Origin: Anaeroplasma sp.
GTDB lineage: Bacteria > Bacillota_I > Bacilli_A > Acholeplasmatales > Anaeroplasmataceae
DNA length: 43,685 nt
Direction of reading: 5' to 3'
Assembly (NCBI GenBank): GCA_022768655.1
Contig: JALEQD010000107.1
Span: 1 to 43,685 of the forward strand
Below, piece after piece: positions 1 to 9,541 of the stretch. The notes below the pieces were generated by a model. The model did not search any database. It was not told the origin of the DNA and saw only the letters and a program-made list of their open reading frames with translations. Position numbers and translations under genes: made by a program. Every line of letters starts with the position of its first letter. Positions within the stretch are counted from its first letter, which is position 1.

Positions 1-204
1 ATTTTCTATCAAATATTGAGCTTTGATTTGTGACATCATTTGGTCTTGAGAAAGCTTCGAATCAGTATTTAATATTTGAAGTTGCTGAGGATTTTTGATT
101 GTATTATTAATTTCATTATTGCCAATTTCTGCTTTATTACAGCTTGATAAGCTAATACCTAAAACAGCAATTGATAATAATCCTAATACCTTACGCTTTA
201 ACAT
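1..204 (-). CDS. Lipoprotein, N-terminal fragment (cut by window edge)
   Basis: Only the first 68 codons are in the window; the rest lies beyond base 1. The start has a basic n-region (MLKRK), a hydrophobic stretch and a lipobox ending LSSC, with Cys22 as the predicted lipidation site. A polar, Asn/Gln-rich linker follows, as in other surface lipoproteins here. The ATG at 202-204 is preceded by AAGGAGG (about 211-217), which overlaps the stop codon of the upstream 76-aa gene, so the two are translationally linked and probably belong to the opp operon. The function cannot be read from this fragment; an accessory binding or surface protein is only a guess. Confidence 0.8.
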   Translation of the reverse strand, partial: MLKRKVLGLLSIAVLGISLSSCNKAEIGNNEINNTIKNPQQLQILNTDSKLSQDQMMSQIKAQYLIEN

Positions 205-216
205 AATTTACCTCCT

Positions 217-447
217 TTAATTTAGCCATAAGAAATACAAAAGAACAAGAGCAAGAATAAATCCAATAATTAAAATAAGTAACGGAATAAAATATACTCT
301 ATAACAAGCTTTAATCATTGCTCTTTTTTCTTTTTTTGTAACATAAGAATCAGTAGCACTTGGCTTTTTATAGCCTGGCATGCCATCAATATTCATATTA
401 TATATAGTATGTCCGTCATCTTCTTTATATTTGGTTTTATTCTTCAT
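217..447 (-). CDS. Small single-span membrane protein of unknown function
   Basis: This 76-residue protein has a charged, hydrophilic N-terminal half (about residues 1-47) and one strong transmembrane segment near the C-terminus (about 50-74). It lacks a lipobox and a recognisable domain. AGAGG sits a normal distance upstream of the ATG. The gene starts 12 bases after the oppF stop, and its own stop overlaps the ribosome site of the next lipoprotein gene, so it is part of the opp transcript. I do not recognise the family. Its position suggests an accessory role for the transporter or the following lipoprotein, but nothing in the sequence proves that. Confidence 0.75.
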   Translation of the reverse strand: MKNKTKYKEDDGHTIYNMNIDGMPGYKKPSATDSYVTKKEKRAMIKACYRVYFIPLLILIIGFILALVLLYFLWLN

Positions 448-459
448 AAAATTCCTCTT

Positions 460-1704
460 TTATTCTTTATAATCTATAGCTTTTTCACTTGCTTCATTAG
501 AAGCTTCATTTTCTTCATACTCATCCTTATGTGCCATAATTTCTTCATTAAATAAATGACAAGCTACATAATGGTTTTCCTCTGCCATAATCCATTTAGG
601 CTCAAGCTTTTTACACACACCCATGCATTTATCGCAGCGTGTATGAAATTTACAGCCCTTTGGCGGATTAGCTGGTGATGGAATATCACCCTCTAAAATG
701 ATTCTATCCATTTTAGCATCTGGATTTGGAATAGGTACAGCAGAGAATAATGCCTTTGTATATGGATGCAAAGGATTATTGAAAATATCCAAGGTATTAC
801 CATATTCCATAGTGTTACCTAAATACATAACAAGAATTTGACTTGTAATATATTTAACAACTGATAAATCATGAGAAATAAAAACATATGTAATATTTAG
901 CTCATTTTGTAATTTTTTCAATAAGTTAATTATTTGTGCCTGTATTGAAACATCTAGTGCTGATACTGGCTCATCACAAATAACAAGCTTTGGATTAACA
1001 GCTAACGCTCTAGCAATACAAATTCTTTGTCTTTGTCCACCGGAAAACTCATGTGGATAACGATCATAATATTGTGGCTGTAATCCACACATTTCCATAA
1101 TTTTATGAACATGATTATTTATTTCATTTTTAGGTACAATCTTATGAACCTTAACTGCTTCAGAAATAATCTGACCTACAGTCATTCTTGGTGGTAAGGA
1201 TGAATATGGATCCTGGAATACTAATTGCAATTCAATGCGAAGCTTTCGCATTTCCTTCTTACTCAATTTAGTTAAATCCTTTCCATTAAAATATACCCTA
1301 CCATCTGTTGCATTATAAAGCTGTAAAATTGTTCTACCTAATGTTGTTTTACCACAACCAGATTCTCCTACTACACCAATAGTTGTACCAGCCTTAACCT
1401 TAAAGCTTACATCATTTACAGCATGTAAATAAGCATGAGGTCTACCTAAAAAATCCTTCTTAAGAGGGAAATATTTTCTTAAGTGCTGTACTTCTAGAAT
1501 ATATTCATCAGAAGGCTTTTCATATTGCTCATCTGAAAGCTTTTCTACTAGCCAAGGCTTATTTTTATCAAATATTTCATTTTTAAAATCAATGATTTTC
1601 TTTTTTGTATTTAATGCTAATCCCTTAAAGAATCTTCCAATAGAAAAAATTATCTTTACAATGAAATTAGCCATAGCCTTTAATACCTTTTTAATTTTTT
1701 CCAT
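460..1704 (-). CDS. oppF: Oligopeptide ABC transporter ATP-binding protein OppF
   Basis: This is a cytoplasmic ATPase of a peptide importer. It has Walker A GESGCGKT at about residues 113-120, ABC signature SGGQRQRI, Walker B LVICDEP, and the C-terminal oligo_HPY region with its Cys set (CKFHTRC...C...ACH). I chose the ATG at 1702-1704 over an in-frame ATG at 1720-1722, because AGGAGG at 1714-1719 is a perfect ribosome site for the former and would lie inside the longer reading frame. That gives 414 residues and a 14-base overlap with oppD. About 65 basic, partly hydrophobic residues precede the ABC domain, longer than usual for OppF. Dpp or App transporters are hard to exclude by sequence alone. 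Confidence 0.93.
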   Translation of the reverse strand: MEKIKKVLKAMANFIVKIIFSIGRFFKGLALNTKKKIIDFKNEIFDKNKPWLVEKLSDEQYEKPSDEYILEVQHLRKYFPLKKDFLGRPHAYLHAVNDVSFKVKAGTTIGVVGESGCGKTTLGRTILQLYNATDGRVYFNGKDLTKLSKKEMRKLRIELQLVFQDPYSSLPPRMTVGQIISEAVKVHKIVPKNEINNHVHKIMEMCGLQPQYYDRYPHEFSGGQRQRICIARALAVNPKLVICDEPVSALDVSIQAQIINLLKKLQNELNITYVFISHDLSVVKYITSQILVMYLGNTMEYGNTLDIFNNPLHPYTKALFSAVPIPNPDAKMDRIILEGDIPSPANPPKGCKFHTRCDKCMGVCKKLEPKWIMAEENHYVACHLFNEEIMAHKDEYEENEASNEASEKAIDYKE

Positions 1705-2869
1705 TTTCAGATTCCTCCTCATATAAATAGCAGCTTACACTATGAGTTTCTGTAATCTGAACATATCCTGGATATTTACCATCACACTTTTTAATACATT
1801 TATTACATCTGTCCTTAAAAAAGCATGTATCAGGCAAATTGATAGGATTAGGTACAGAACCAGGAATAGAATATAATGGCTCGTTAGCATCTGAATCTAA
1901 TACTGGCTTTGATTTTAATAAGCCAATTGTATATGGATGCCTTGGATCATTAAATATTTCACGAACTGTACCACGTTCAATAACCTTACCTGCATACATT
2001 ACTACTACTAAATCAGCAGTTTCTGCAATAACACCTAGGTCATGTGTGATTAGCATAATTGCACAACCAGTCTTCTTTTGAATCTTCTTTAAAAGCTCTA
2101 AAATCTGAGCCTGAATTGTAACATCTAGTGCAGTTGTTGGCTCATCAGCAATAATAAGCTTTGGTGAACCAGAAAGCGCCATTGCAATCATAACACGCTG
2201 TCTCATACCACCTGATAGCTCGTGTGGATATGAATTGTAAACACGCTCAGGCATAGAAATACCAACAAGCTCTAGCATTTCAAGATTACGCTTTTTTGCA
2301 TCTTCCTTTGTTGCACCCTCTACGTGAGTCAAAATTACCTCATCAAGCTGATATCCAATTGTAAATACTGGATTTAAGCTTGTCATTGGCTCTTGGAATA
2401 TCATAGTGATATCCTTACCTCTAATCTTATACATTTCCTTTGTAGGCATTTTAGCAATATCATAGGCAATCTTTTTACCATCTTCTCTATAGCCTAATGA
2501 TTCATCATTAAATCTAATTTCTCCACCTACAATTTGTCCTGCTGGTGCTTGAACAAGCTGCATAATAGATAAGCTTGTAACAGATTTACCACAGCCCGAT
2601 TCACCTACAACACCAACAATTTTACCCTTAGGTATAGCAAATGATACACCATTAACACTTTGTACTGTACCATTGTCTGTAAAGAAATTAGTATTTAGAT
2701 TATCTAATTCAATAATATTATTTTCATCCTTCATAACAGTAGTAAAATCTTCAAGGCTTTTGTTTTTGTTTTTTTGTGCCTCATAATATTTCATCATCTT
2801 AATGTTATGCTTGATTATTTGTCTACTTTCTTTAATAGTAAGATAATTACCTTTTTTCTTTTCCTTCAT
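1691..2869 (-). CDS. oppD: Oligopeptide ABC transporter ATP-binding protein OppD
   Basis: This is the second ATPase of the importer and pairs with OppF at the cytoplasmic face. It shows Walker A GESGCGKS at about residues 89-96, a Q-loop region ([12 protein letters not shown]), signature SGGMRQRV, Walker B LIIADEP followed by the D-loop TTALDV, and the oligo_HPY tail with Cys residues (CFFKDRC...C...SCY). The ATP-binding domain is preceded by about 50 Lys-rich residues that most OppD proteins lack. The gene lies 12 bases downstream of oppC, with GGTGAG as the ribosome site, and its end overlaps the start of oppF. Confidence 0.94.
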   Translation of the reverse strand: MKEKKKGNYLTIKESRQIIKHNIKMMKYYEAQKNKNKSLEDFTTVMKDENNIIELDNLNTNFFTDNGTVQSVNGVSFAIPKGKIVGVVGESGCGKSVTSLSIMQLVQAPAGQIVGGEIRFNDESLGYREDGKKIAYDIAKMPTKEMYKIRGKDITMIFQEPMTSLNPVFTIGYQLDEVILTHVEGATKEDAKKRNLEMLELVGISMPERVYNSYPHELSGGMRQRVMIAMALSGSPKLIIADEPTTALDVTIQAQILELLKKIQKKTGCAIMLITHDLGVIAETADLVVVMYAGKVIERGTVREIFNDPRHPYTIGLLKSKPVLDSDANEPLYSIPGSVPNPINLPDTCFFKDRCNKCIKKCDGKYPGYVQITETHSVSCYLYEEESENGKN

Positions 2870-2881
2870 ATTCTCACCATC

Positions 2882-4000
2882 TTACTTTCTACCCTTAGGG
2901 TCCATCGCATCTCTTAAACCATCACCTACGAAGTTAAATCCTAATACTGCAACAACGATTAAACAACCAGCAGGTAACCATAATAATGGATAGTTTTCTA
3001 AAACGATATAATTATTAACGCTTGATATCATTGTACCCCATGCAGCATATGGAATTTGAACACCTAGTCCTAAATAGCTTAATGTTGATTCATATAAAAT
3101 TACACTACCTAAGCCTAATGTCATTGATACAATAAGCTGTGGCATTACATTTGGAATTAAATGTAGGAATATTTTTCTCCATGTAGGTAATCCCATTACC
3201 TCTGTTGCGGTAATATATTCCTGTTCACGTAAAGACAAAATTTGACCACGAACGATTCTAGCTGTACCACTCCAACCGAAGGCGGTTATAATAATCATCA
3301 AATAATAAATTCTGTCACTTGCGGCAACCCAAGTCCATGAATCTAATATTGCAGATGCTATTAGCAATATTGGAAGTGTGGGAATACAGTTAAATATATC
3401 AACAATACGCATAATTACAGAATCTACCCAACCACCAAAATAACCAGCTAAGCCACCTAATACTACACCAATTATAGTTTCTAAAATAACTACAATAAAT
3501 CCAATTAATAATGATATTCTTCCACCATACATTAGTCTTACAAAAACATCCATACCCTTATCATCAGTGCCTAGGAAATGCTCACCTGATGGATTTGCAT
3601 ATTCATTATAACCAATCTCAATTTCAACAATTTGCTCAATTGTTATTTCCTCACCATACTCATTTACATATGTATATTTTTCAATATTTTGATATGTTTT
3701 TGGAGTTGTATCCTTATCTGTTTCAGCAGAACCATCAGACCAATCAGCCCAGCTTGAGCCATAGCCACACATTCTTAATGTTAATGGGCCTAAAAATGAA
3801 AACAAAAATAAGAAAATAACCATACATAATCCAACAATAGAAAGCTTTGATCTGAAAAATCTTCTAACAATTAATCTAATAGGAGACATTTCCTTATAAT
3901 TAGATTCTAAGCTCTTCTTTTCTGAATTATTATCATTATCAAGATTAGTATCTGTTATAGAAGTATTTTCTTCGTTATTTAAATTCTCTTTATTTTCCAT
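2882..4000 (-). CDS. oppC: Oligopeptide ABC transporter permease OppC
   Basis: This is an inner permease subunit of the importer. After a polar N-terminal tail (about 40 residues) and the first membrane segment comes an extracytoplasmic loop ending in the OppC hallmark GTDDKGMDVFVRLMYGG. Five more membrane segments follow, with the EAA-type coupling loop (EYITATEVMGLPTWRKIFL...P). The loop after the first helix is longer than usual and acidic. I place the start at the ATG at 3998-4000, nine codon-bases inside an in-frame GTG at 4007-4009, because GTAGGTG lies six bases upstream of the ATG. This gives 372 residues, starting nine bases after the oppB stop. Confidence 0.93.
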   Translation of the reverse strand: MENKENLNNEENTSITDTNLDNDNNSEKKSLESNYKEMSPIRLIVRRFFRSKLSIVGLCMVIFLFLFSFLGPLTLRMCGYGSSWADWSDGSAETDKDTTPKTYQNIEKYTYVNEYGEEITIEQIVEIEIGYNEYANPSGEHFLGTDDKGMDVFVRLMYGGRISLLIGFIVVILETIIGVVLGGLAGYFGGWVDSVIMRIVDIFNCIPTLPILLIASAILDSWTWVAASDRIYYLMIIITAFGWSGTARIVRGQILSLREQEYITATEVMGLPTWRKIFLHLIPNVMPQLIVSMTLGLGSVILYESTLSYLGLGVQIPYAAWGTMISSVNNYIVLENYPLLWLPAGCLIVVAVLGFNFVGDGLRDAMDPKGRK

Positions 4001-4009
4001 AACAAACAC

Positions 4010-5017
4010 CTACTTTCCTAATTTGACTCTTGGGTCAACAACAGAATACATTATATCTGAAAATAATGTACCAATAACTGTTAATACAGCCAAGAACATA
4101 TTATATCCCATTACAAATGGAACATCACCTTCTTTTAATGCATCATATGCTTTAAGACCAATACCTGGAATAGAGAATACCTGCTCAGTAATCATCATAC
4201 CACCAAATAATGAAGGCAAAATACCAGCAAGTAATGTTACTAGTGGAATTAAGGTATTTCTAAATGCATGAACATATACTACCTTTTTTTCTGATAATCC
4301 CTTAGCTCTTGCCGTTCTTATATAATCAGAATTTAATACCTCTAAGGTGTTAGTTCTTGTATAACGCATCAAGCTACCTAATGATAAAACTACTGATACA
4401 AAAATAGGTAAAATTAAATGCTTAAGCATATCTCCTGTTTTTTGTAGCCAGCCTACAAATGTAGTATCATAAATAGCTCCCGCATCAACTAAGCCTCCTG
4501 TAGGAAGCCAGCCAAAATTAACCGCAAATATTTTAATACAAATTGCAGCAAAGAAATATGTTGGTAGGGATAAGCCAATCATAGTTAATACTGTAACTGT
4601 ATAGTCTCTAACTGAATATTGATGTGTCGCACTTGATATACCAAGTGGAATTGCAATTGCGAATTGTAAAATTGTTGCTACTAAGGCAATAGAAAATGAA
4701 ATCCACATATTATCAGCAATTACTTTTGTAACAGGCATATTATATTTAAATGATTCTCCAAGATCACCTCTTAGCATATTTCCTAACCATTTAAAATAAC
4801 CATTACAAATACCAACAAATGATTTATCACCAATACCGTATGATTCCTTAAATGCATCAATTTGCTCCTGTGTAACTGTACCTTGCGCAAGTGCTGTAGC
4901 AAATTTAGTATCAATGTAATCATTAGGCATCATACGTACTAATGTATAAATGATAATTGAAACACCTAGTAAAACAACTAAGGAAATCAACAATCTTTTA
5001 ATTATATATTTAAACAT
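4010..5017 (-). CDS. oppB: Oligopeptide ABC transporter permease OppB
   Basis: This 335-residue permease begins with the conserved OppB start (MFKYIIKRLL...), has a long extracytoplasmic segment after helix 1, and five further membrane helices. The EAA coupling motif is seen as RTARAKGLSEKKV...HAFRN. The C-terminus contains the family-typical DPRVKLG. The ribosome site GGGGAGG lies six bases before the ATG. It sits 17 bases downstream of oppA and nine bases before oppC, as in the classical oppABCDF order. It forms the heterodimeric channel with OppC. I see no anomaly. Confidence 0.95.
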   Translation of the reverse strand: MFKYIIKRLLISLVVLLGVSIIIYTLVRMMPNDYIDTKFATALAQGTVTQEQIDAFKESYGIGDKSFVGICNGYFKWLGNMLRGDLGESFKYNMPVTKVIADNMWISFSIALVATILQFAIAIPLGISSATHQYSVRDYTVTVLTMIGLSLPTYFFAAICIKIFAVNFGWLPTGGLVDAGAIYDTTFVGWLQKTGDMLKHLILPIFVSVVLSLGSLMRYTRTNTLEVLNSDYIRTARAKGLSEKKVVYVHAFRNTLIPLVTLLAGILPSLFGGMMITEQVFSIPGIGLKAYDALKEGDVPFVMGYNMFLAVLTVIGTLFSDIMYSVVDPRVKLGK

Positions 5018-5034
5018 AAATTACCTCCCCTTAA

Positions 5035-7734
5035 TTACTTTACTAATAAAGAAACCTTTTCTAAATTGCTTAATAAGCCTGTATATGGACTAATATCCTG
5101 ATTTAATGTGCTTTCATCAATTTTATTTGCATTATAAACATATAAATCATCACGTTGATATGTTGGAAGCTCTATTGCAAGCTGCATAACCAAATCTAAG
5201 CATTGACTATAAATACTAGCTCTTTGTACTTGATCTGTAGTTTCTCTACCCTGATCAATTAAATCAGATAATTCTACTAAAAGCTCATATTCTTCTGCAT
5301 ACTTAACTGGATTTGCTTTAATAGCATCATATCCCCAGTTTTTAACTGATGTTGCTGTTGAATCCATATGATATACCTGATACATGTCTGGGTCAATTGT
5401 TGCACTCCATGCTGCAGCCCAAACTGTTAATGCACCAGTTGATAGCTTCTTTAGTGCATTTGCATCTGTAGATGTTGTAATTTCAAATCCACATTTATTT
5501 AATATAGCACCAGCACTTGATAATGCTTGATATGCAGGGTGATCTGTAGTTTCACCAGCAATAGTAAATGTCATTTTTAATTTCTCAGAGCCCTTTGTAT
5601 AAATACCATTACCATCTTTTGTAAATCCAGCAGATTCAACAAGTCCAGTAATAAATTCTATTTGCTCATCAACAGTAAATTTTTCTCCTGCCTTTTTACC
5701 CTTTGCCTCTACAAATGCCTGATAATCAGGATTAACTAAAGATAAATCAGCTGGTATTTCACCACCAATAAATGGATAATAGCTTGTTGCATTGCTTAAT
5801 GCAGTAGATTTTTTATATACCCAGCTTGTTAATGACATAGAACGATACAACGCTTGAGCAGTACCCTTATAATATGAAACAGTATCTTGAGTATTAATTG
5901 AATGCATAATAGCCTGTCTAACCTTCATAGATGTTACCTTTGATGCATTAATACCTATGTAACCATAACCATTTGTTTCACTTGTAGCATAAGAAATACC
6001 TTTTGATGTTTTAGTTTTTAATTCATCAATTGTTTCCTGCTTAGCATTTGGTTGAACATAATCTAATTCACCAGTATATAAGCTATTAAGCATATTATTA
6101 GCATTTGAAACCTGATATCTAACCATTTTAATAATAGGTGAACCTAATAGATAGTAAGGATTTCTTTCATAATATAATACGTTATTATCAAAGAATTCAC
6201 CTGATGATGGATTAATTCCACCAGATGATTTTGCAGCTTGATATGGACCTGCCCCTACAGGAACACCAATTTTACTTTCCATTTTAATAACATTTGATTG
6301 GAAGCTTTGTGATGCATATTCAACACCAAAATTTTCAACAAAATCAAATTTTTTTATATGCTCCTCATCTGAATAATAATACATTGGAGCAACACTAAAT
6401 GAGAAATTATAGATTGCCTTTGGATCTACATTGTTAATAGTAACACTTAATACCTCATAAGAATCACTTAAAAGATTACCAGCTTCATCATAGCTTGCTT
6501 TAGCATATTCTTTTCCATTAACAGTGACTGATTCTTCCATATTAGCAAATTTAATTCCAGAAATATTTTTATATTTTCTATCATTATTTCCGCTATGGAA
6601 AAATTCTTCCATTGCTAAATTAGTTAAATATTCTCTTAAATCAGTAGCAGTTGCCCAATATGATACAATTTGAACAATCTTATTAGGTACCATATCAGCC
6701 AATACTTTCTCAATAGCCATCTCTTTAGTATAATTTTTAAGCTTAAGTACATCATTTTCTAAATCTGAATAAAGCTTTCCATCCTTCTTTACCCAATATA
6801 AATATCCTTCAGCATATAAGAATGCCTCAACATCTGTAGTTAATAAATTTTCATATTTCTTACCCTTTGAATCAGTAAATGAAATATCCTTATATGTATC
6901 TACATTGTTATTATAATCATTAGATAATTCTTCCTTGAATAGCTCAATAGCCTTATCATAATCAACTAAAACGTTGTTATATTCCTTCTTTTCTGCTTCA
7001 AACTTTTTTAAGGCTTCCTTCTTTTCCTCTTCGGATTTATAATCTCTATCATAATAATCCTCAAGTTCATCAATCATATCAGTAACATATGATTCTAAAT
7101 CTAATCTAAACTCTTCATTAGAAGTATATATTTTATTAGAATTGTCATCAAAAACATCCTCACAAAATGAAATCAATAAATCAATTCTTGTATCAGCTAT
7201 TTCTTCAAATTGATTCATAAATTCATCTTGCTCCTTTGAGCTTGATTCTTGAGTTCTATATTCCTTTAATCCAACAATATCAGTTGAATACATTGTAGTT
7301 GAACCAGTGTATGCTGGGTCTAAAAACTCATACATGTTAAATATTACATCTTTTATAGTAAGAGCACTACCATTAGAAAATTTCACATTATTTTTCAAAA
7401 CAAAATAATATGTAGTTTGTAAATCTACATCCTTTTTAGTACCAGTAGTAACCTCTTCATATTCCTTAACAACTGTTGCATATTCATCACCACAAACAAT
7501 ATCACCATTCTTATCATTTGTTAGCATACCAAGCTGTGTTAAGCCAATCGCATTACTATCACTACCTGAAGTAGAATAAAATGGATTAAATACTCCATCA
7601 AATGCCTCTGATGATAAAATTAATGGGGTATTCTCGTTATCATATTGCTTACTTTTTCCACCACATGAGGCAAGGGTGATAATTAAAAGAATAGATAATG
7701 ATAAACCAAATATTTTCTTTTTTAAATTATTCAT
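5035..7734 (-). CDS. oppA: Oversized oligopeptide-binding lipoprotein OppA
   Basis: This is the extracytoplasmic peptide-binding subunit (SBP_bac_5 family). It has a signal peptide with lipobox LASC (Cys24), followed by family-like segments (VKFSNGSALTIKDV near residue 118; the AARxY-like and NANNMLNSLYTGELDYV blocks in the C-terminal half). At 899 residues it is far longer than the usual 530-600. The extra material is a highly charged, largely helical insertion at about residues 162-390, including a Lys/Glu-rich probable coiled coil near 225-270, between the two lobes' conserved segments. The reading frame is intact. GAGGTGA precedes the ATG. It starts two bases after the stop of the upstream lipoprotein gene. 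Confidence 0.9.
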   Translation of the reverse strand: MNNLKKKIFGLSLSILLIITLASCGGKSKQYDNENTPLILSSEAFDGVFNPFYSTSGSDSNAIGLTQLGMLTNDKNGDIVCGDEYATVVKEYEEVTTGTKKDVDLQTTYYFVLKNNVKFSNGSALTIKDVIFNMYEFLDPAYTGSTTMYSTDIVGLKEYRTQESSSKEQDEFMNQFEEIADTRIDLLISFCEDVFDDNSNKIYTSNEEFRLDLESYVTDMIDELEDYYDRDYKSEEEKKEALKKFEAEKKEYNNVLVDYDKAIELFKEELSNDYNNNVDTYKDISFTDSKGKKYENLLTTDVEAFLYAEGYLYWVKKDGKLYSDLENDVLKLKNYTKEMAIEKVLADMVPNKIVQIVSYWATATDLREYLTNLAMEEFFHSGNNDRKYKNISGIKFANMEESVTVNGKEYAKASYDEAGNLLSDSYEVLSVTINNVDPKAIYNFSFSVAPMYYYSDEEHIKKFDFVENFGVEYASQSFQSNVIKMESKIGVPVGAGPYQAAKSSGGINPSSGEFFDNNVLYYERNPYYLLGSPIIKMVRYQVSNANNMLNSLYTGELDYVQPNAKQETIDELKTKTSKGISYATSETNGYGYIGINASKVTSMKVRQAIMHSINTQDTVSYYKGTAQALYRSMSLTSWVYKKSTALSNATSYYPFIGGEIPADLSLVNPDYQAFVEAKGKKAGEKFTVDEQIEFITGLVESAGFTKDGNGIYTKGSEKLKMTFTIAGETTDHPAYQALSSAGAILNKCGFEITTSTDANALKKLSTGALTVWAAAWSATIDPDMYQVYHMDSTATSVKNWGYDAIKANPVKYAEEYELLVELSDLIDQGRETTDQVQRASIYSQCLDLVMQLAIELPTYQRDDLYVYNANKIDESTLNQDISPYTGLLSNLEKVSLLVK

Positions 7735-7736
7735 TC

Positions 7737-9428
7737 TTACTCACCTCTTAAATCCTCATATGTTGCGCTTCCTATAATGTTAGTTAGGATATTATTTCCT
7801 AAATCAGTATAGAATTTTTCATTTTCCTTATGGTAAATATTCCATTGAGCCTTTGTTCTAGGATCAATAGTAAATGCTACATTATATTCAACATTTGTAA
7901 TAGTTGAATTCTTAGCGGTTACTGCAAGAGCAGCAACAAATACATTAGTAATCTTATCTGGTGTTGATGCATAGAAATTCATCTTTACATTTTCAAATTT
8001 AACATCAGAAATAGTTGCACCATCTAACGAAGCAAAAATTGAATAATAAATTGCATTCATAGATTCATTATCCTCTAAATTTAATTTTGCATCATCATTA
8101 TTTAATGATGCCTTACCAGTAGACTTTTGTGGAACAATATTAAAGTTAGAAATGGTATGACCATTACCCTTAAATGTACCACTATAATTATCAAATGATA
8201 ATGTCTTCTTCTTTTCTTTATCCTGATAAGCCTCTTCAAAATCAATATCATTAACTAAATAAATATTCTTTCCAGCTGCTGCAGCTGCCTTTAATTCATC
8301 AGCAGTTGTAACAAGTGCATATTCACCCTCAATTACCTTAAAATATACTGGAATAACTAAATTTGTTTCTCCACCTGGATGCTTGAAATCTTGATCCCAA
8401 TATTTTGTACAATCCTTATCACTATAGAATCCAGGTAATGCAGTATAGCCTGTGATTTTAGATGCATATTTAAAATTATCAGCAAATGCTTGACCCTCAT
8501 TTACATTATATTTACCAGCACTTACAAGCACTCCTTCATTATTTGTATAGAATAGCTCATAAGAATATGTGGTAATTGGTACCCATCTAGCATAAAGTGT
8601 CATATCCTCGACAACTCGCATTGTTGAAAAATCCCATCTATTAGAATATGTTACGCTACCATCACTATTAGTGTTTTTATTTTGATACCAGCCTTCAATT
8701 CTATAGCCAGGCTTTGTTACATTTGTTTCACCGAAAATACTATCATTTGGATCAAAAATATGAATATTTTGCTTACTATATGTATGGACAATATCTTTTG
8801 TACTTTCCTTACATTTTCCACCCTCTAAAGCAAATGTAACACTAATTTTTTCATCTGTATTATTGTGAACATAATAATATACTACACTAATTGAAGCATC
8901 TCTATTAGTAGAAGTTTTATAGGTAGATGTAAATTCTAAAATTCGATTATCATTTCTTTTAAATGCTACATCAATATTTCCATTACAATCTAAATCAATA
9001 TTAAAAATACTTTTATATTGCTCCTTAGTTAAAGATGCAGTTATTAAATCATTATCACTTTTATAATTGGATAATTTATTTAATTCAACATTAAATAATG
9101 TATCAATTGAAATAGCGGCAAAAGAACTAGATTCTATAGATTCTTCTAGCTCAAATGAATCACCCAATTTTGTTGTTGTTATAGAAATATCACCAGCAAT
9201 ATCAGTTTGATTTCTATCAGTTATATATACGTTTCTTTGTTCCTCAAATACTAATATATTTTTATCAGTAATAGATATTTTACTTCTAACAGAAGCAACA
9301 TCCTTCATATTATCCTTAAAGTTTTCCTCTATAGCTGATAAATTAAAATCATTATTTTTATTTTTACATGATGCTAAAGAAACACATGCTAAACCTATGA
9401 ATAAAAGACCAAATATTTTTCTACTCAT
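7737..9428 (-). CDS. Surface lipoprotein with B-repeat and GLUG-like region
   Basis: This predicted 563-residue lipoprotein has lipobox LASC (Cys21). The N-terminal half is a beta-rich region without a recognised family. A Listeria-Bacteroides B-repeat-like unit follows (GYRIEGWYQNKN ... WDFSTMRV...DMTLYARWVP), then a region resembling GLUG/beta-helix repeats (GTFKGNGHTISNFNI ... GATISDVKFENVKM). Such units are typical of cell-surface proteins in gut Bacillota. The start is the ATG at 9426-9428, eight bases after GGAG. An in-frame ATG at 9432-9434 and a TTG further up are too close to, or upstream of, that site. It is the first gene of the opp transcript and two bases from oppA, so a role in peptide capture or surface display is possible but unproven. 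Confidence 0.82.
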   Translation of the reverse strand: MSRKIFGLLFIGLACVSLASCKNKNNDFNLSAIEENFKDNMKDVASVRSKISITDKNILVFEEQRNVYITDRNQTDIAGDISITTTKLGDSFELEESIESSSFAAISIDTLFNVELNKLSNYKSDNDLITASLTKEQYKSIFNIDLDCNGNIDVAFKRNDNRILEFTSTYKTSTNRDASISVVYYYVHNNTDEKISVTFALEGGKCKESTKDIVHTYSKQNIHIFDPNDSIFGETNVTKPGYRIEGWYQNKNTNSDGSVTYSNRWDFSTMRVVEDMTLYARWVPITTYSYELFYTNNEGVLVSAGKYNVNEGQAFADNFKYASKITGYTALPGFYSDKDCTKYWDQDFKHPGGETNLVIPVYFKVIEGEYALVTTADELKAAAAAGKNIYLVNDIDFEEAYQDKEKKKTLSFDNYSGTFKGNGHTISNFNIVPQKSTGKASLNNDDAKLNLEDNESMNAIYYSIFASLDGATISDVKFENVKMNFYASTPDKITNVFVAALAVTAKNSTITNVEYNVAFTIDPRTKAQWNIYHKENEKFYTDLGNNILTNIIGSATYEDLRGE

Positions 9429-9445
9429 AAACATAGCTCCTTTCA

Positions 9446-9467
9446 ATTATAAGTAATTAAAATTACT
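9446..9467 (-). promoter_or_regulatory. Candidate promoter -10 with overlapping palindrome (opp operon)
   Basis: On the minus strand, TATAAT occupies 9446-9451. It is directly preceded by a perfect inverted repeat, AGTAATT/AATTACT with a 2-base spacer, at 9452-9467. No good -35 hexamer stands 17 bases upstream, where the sequence is AAATAA. This looks like a regulated promoter in which a dimeric protein binds the spacer, but AT-rich DNA makes chance matches common. Confidence 0.4.
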
Positions 9468-9502
9468 CTTATTTTTAATCCAAATTAATTTTTAAAACAT
9501 GG

Positions 9503-9527
9503 AAAAAAAGAGCTAAAAGGCTCTTTT
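9503..9527 (-). terminator. Rho-independent terminator ending the redox/VWA operon
   Basis: The arms are AAAAGAGC (9506-9513) and GCTCTTTT (9520-9527) with a 6-base loop, followed on the minus strand by a run of seven U (9503-9509). It stands 14 bases beyond the stop of the 248-aa lipoprotein gene and separates that operon from the opp operon. Confidence 0.88.
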
Positions 9528-9541
9528 CTTTTAGAAATTAA

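Noticed and set aside
1705-1722. Longer OppF start at the ATG at 1720-1722
   Set aside because: The strong AGGAGG at 1714-1719 would fall inside that reading frame; it is correctly spaced for the ATG at 1702-1704.
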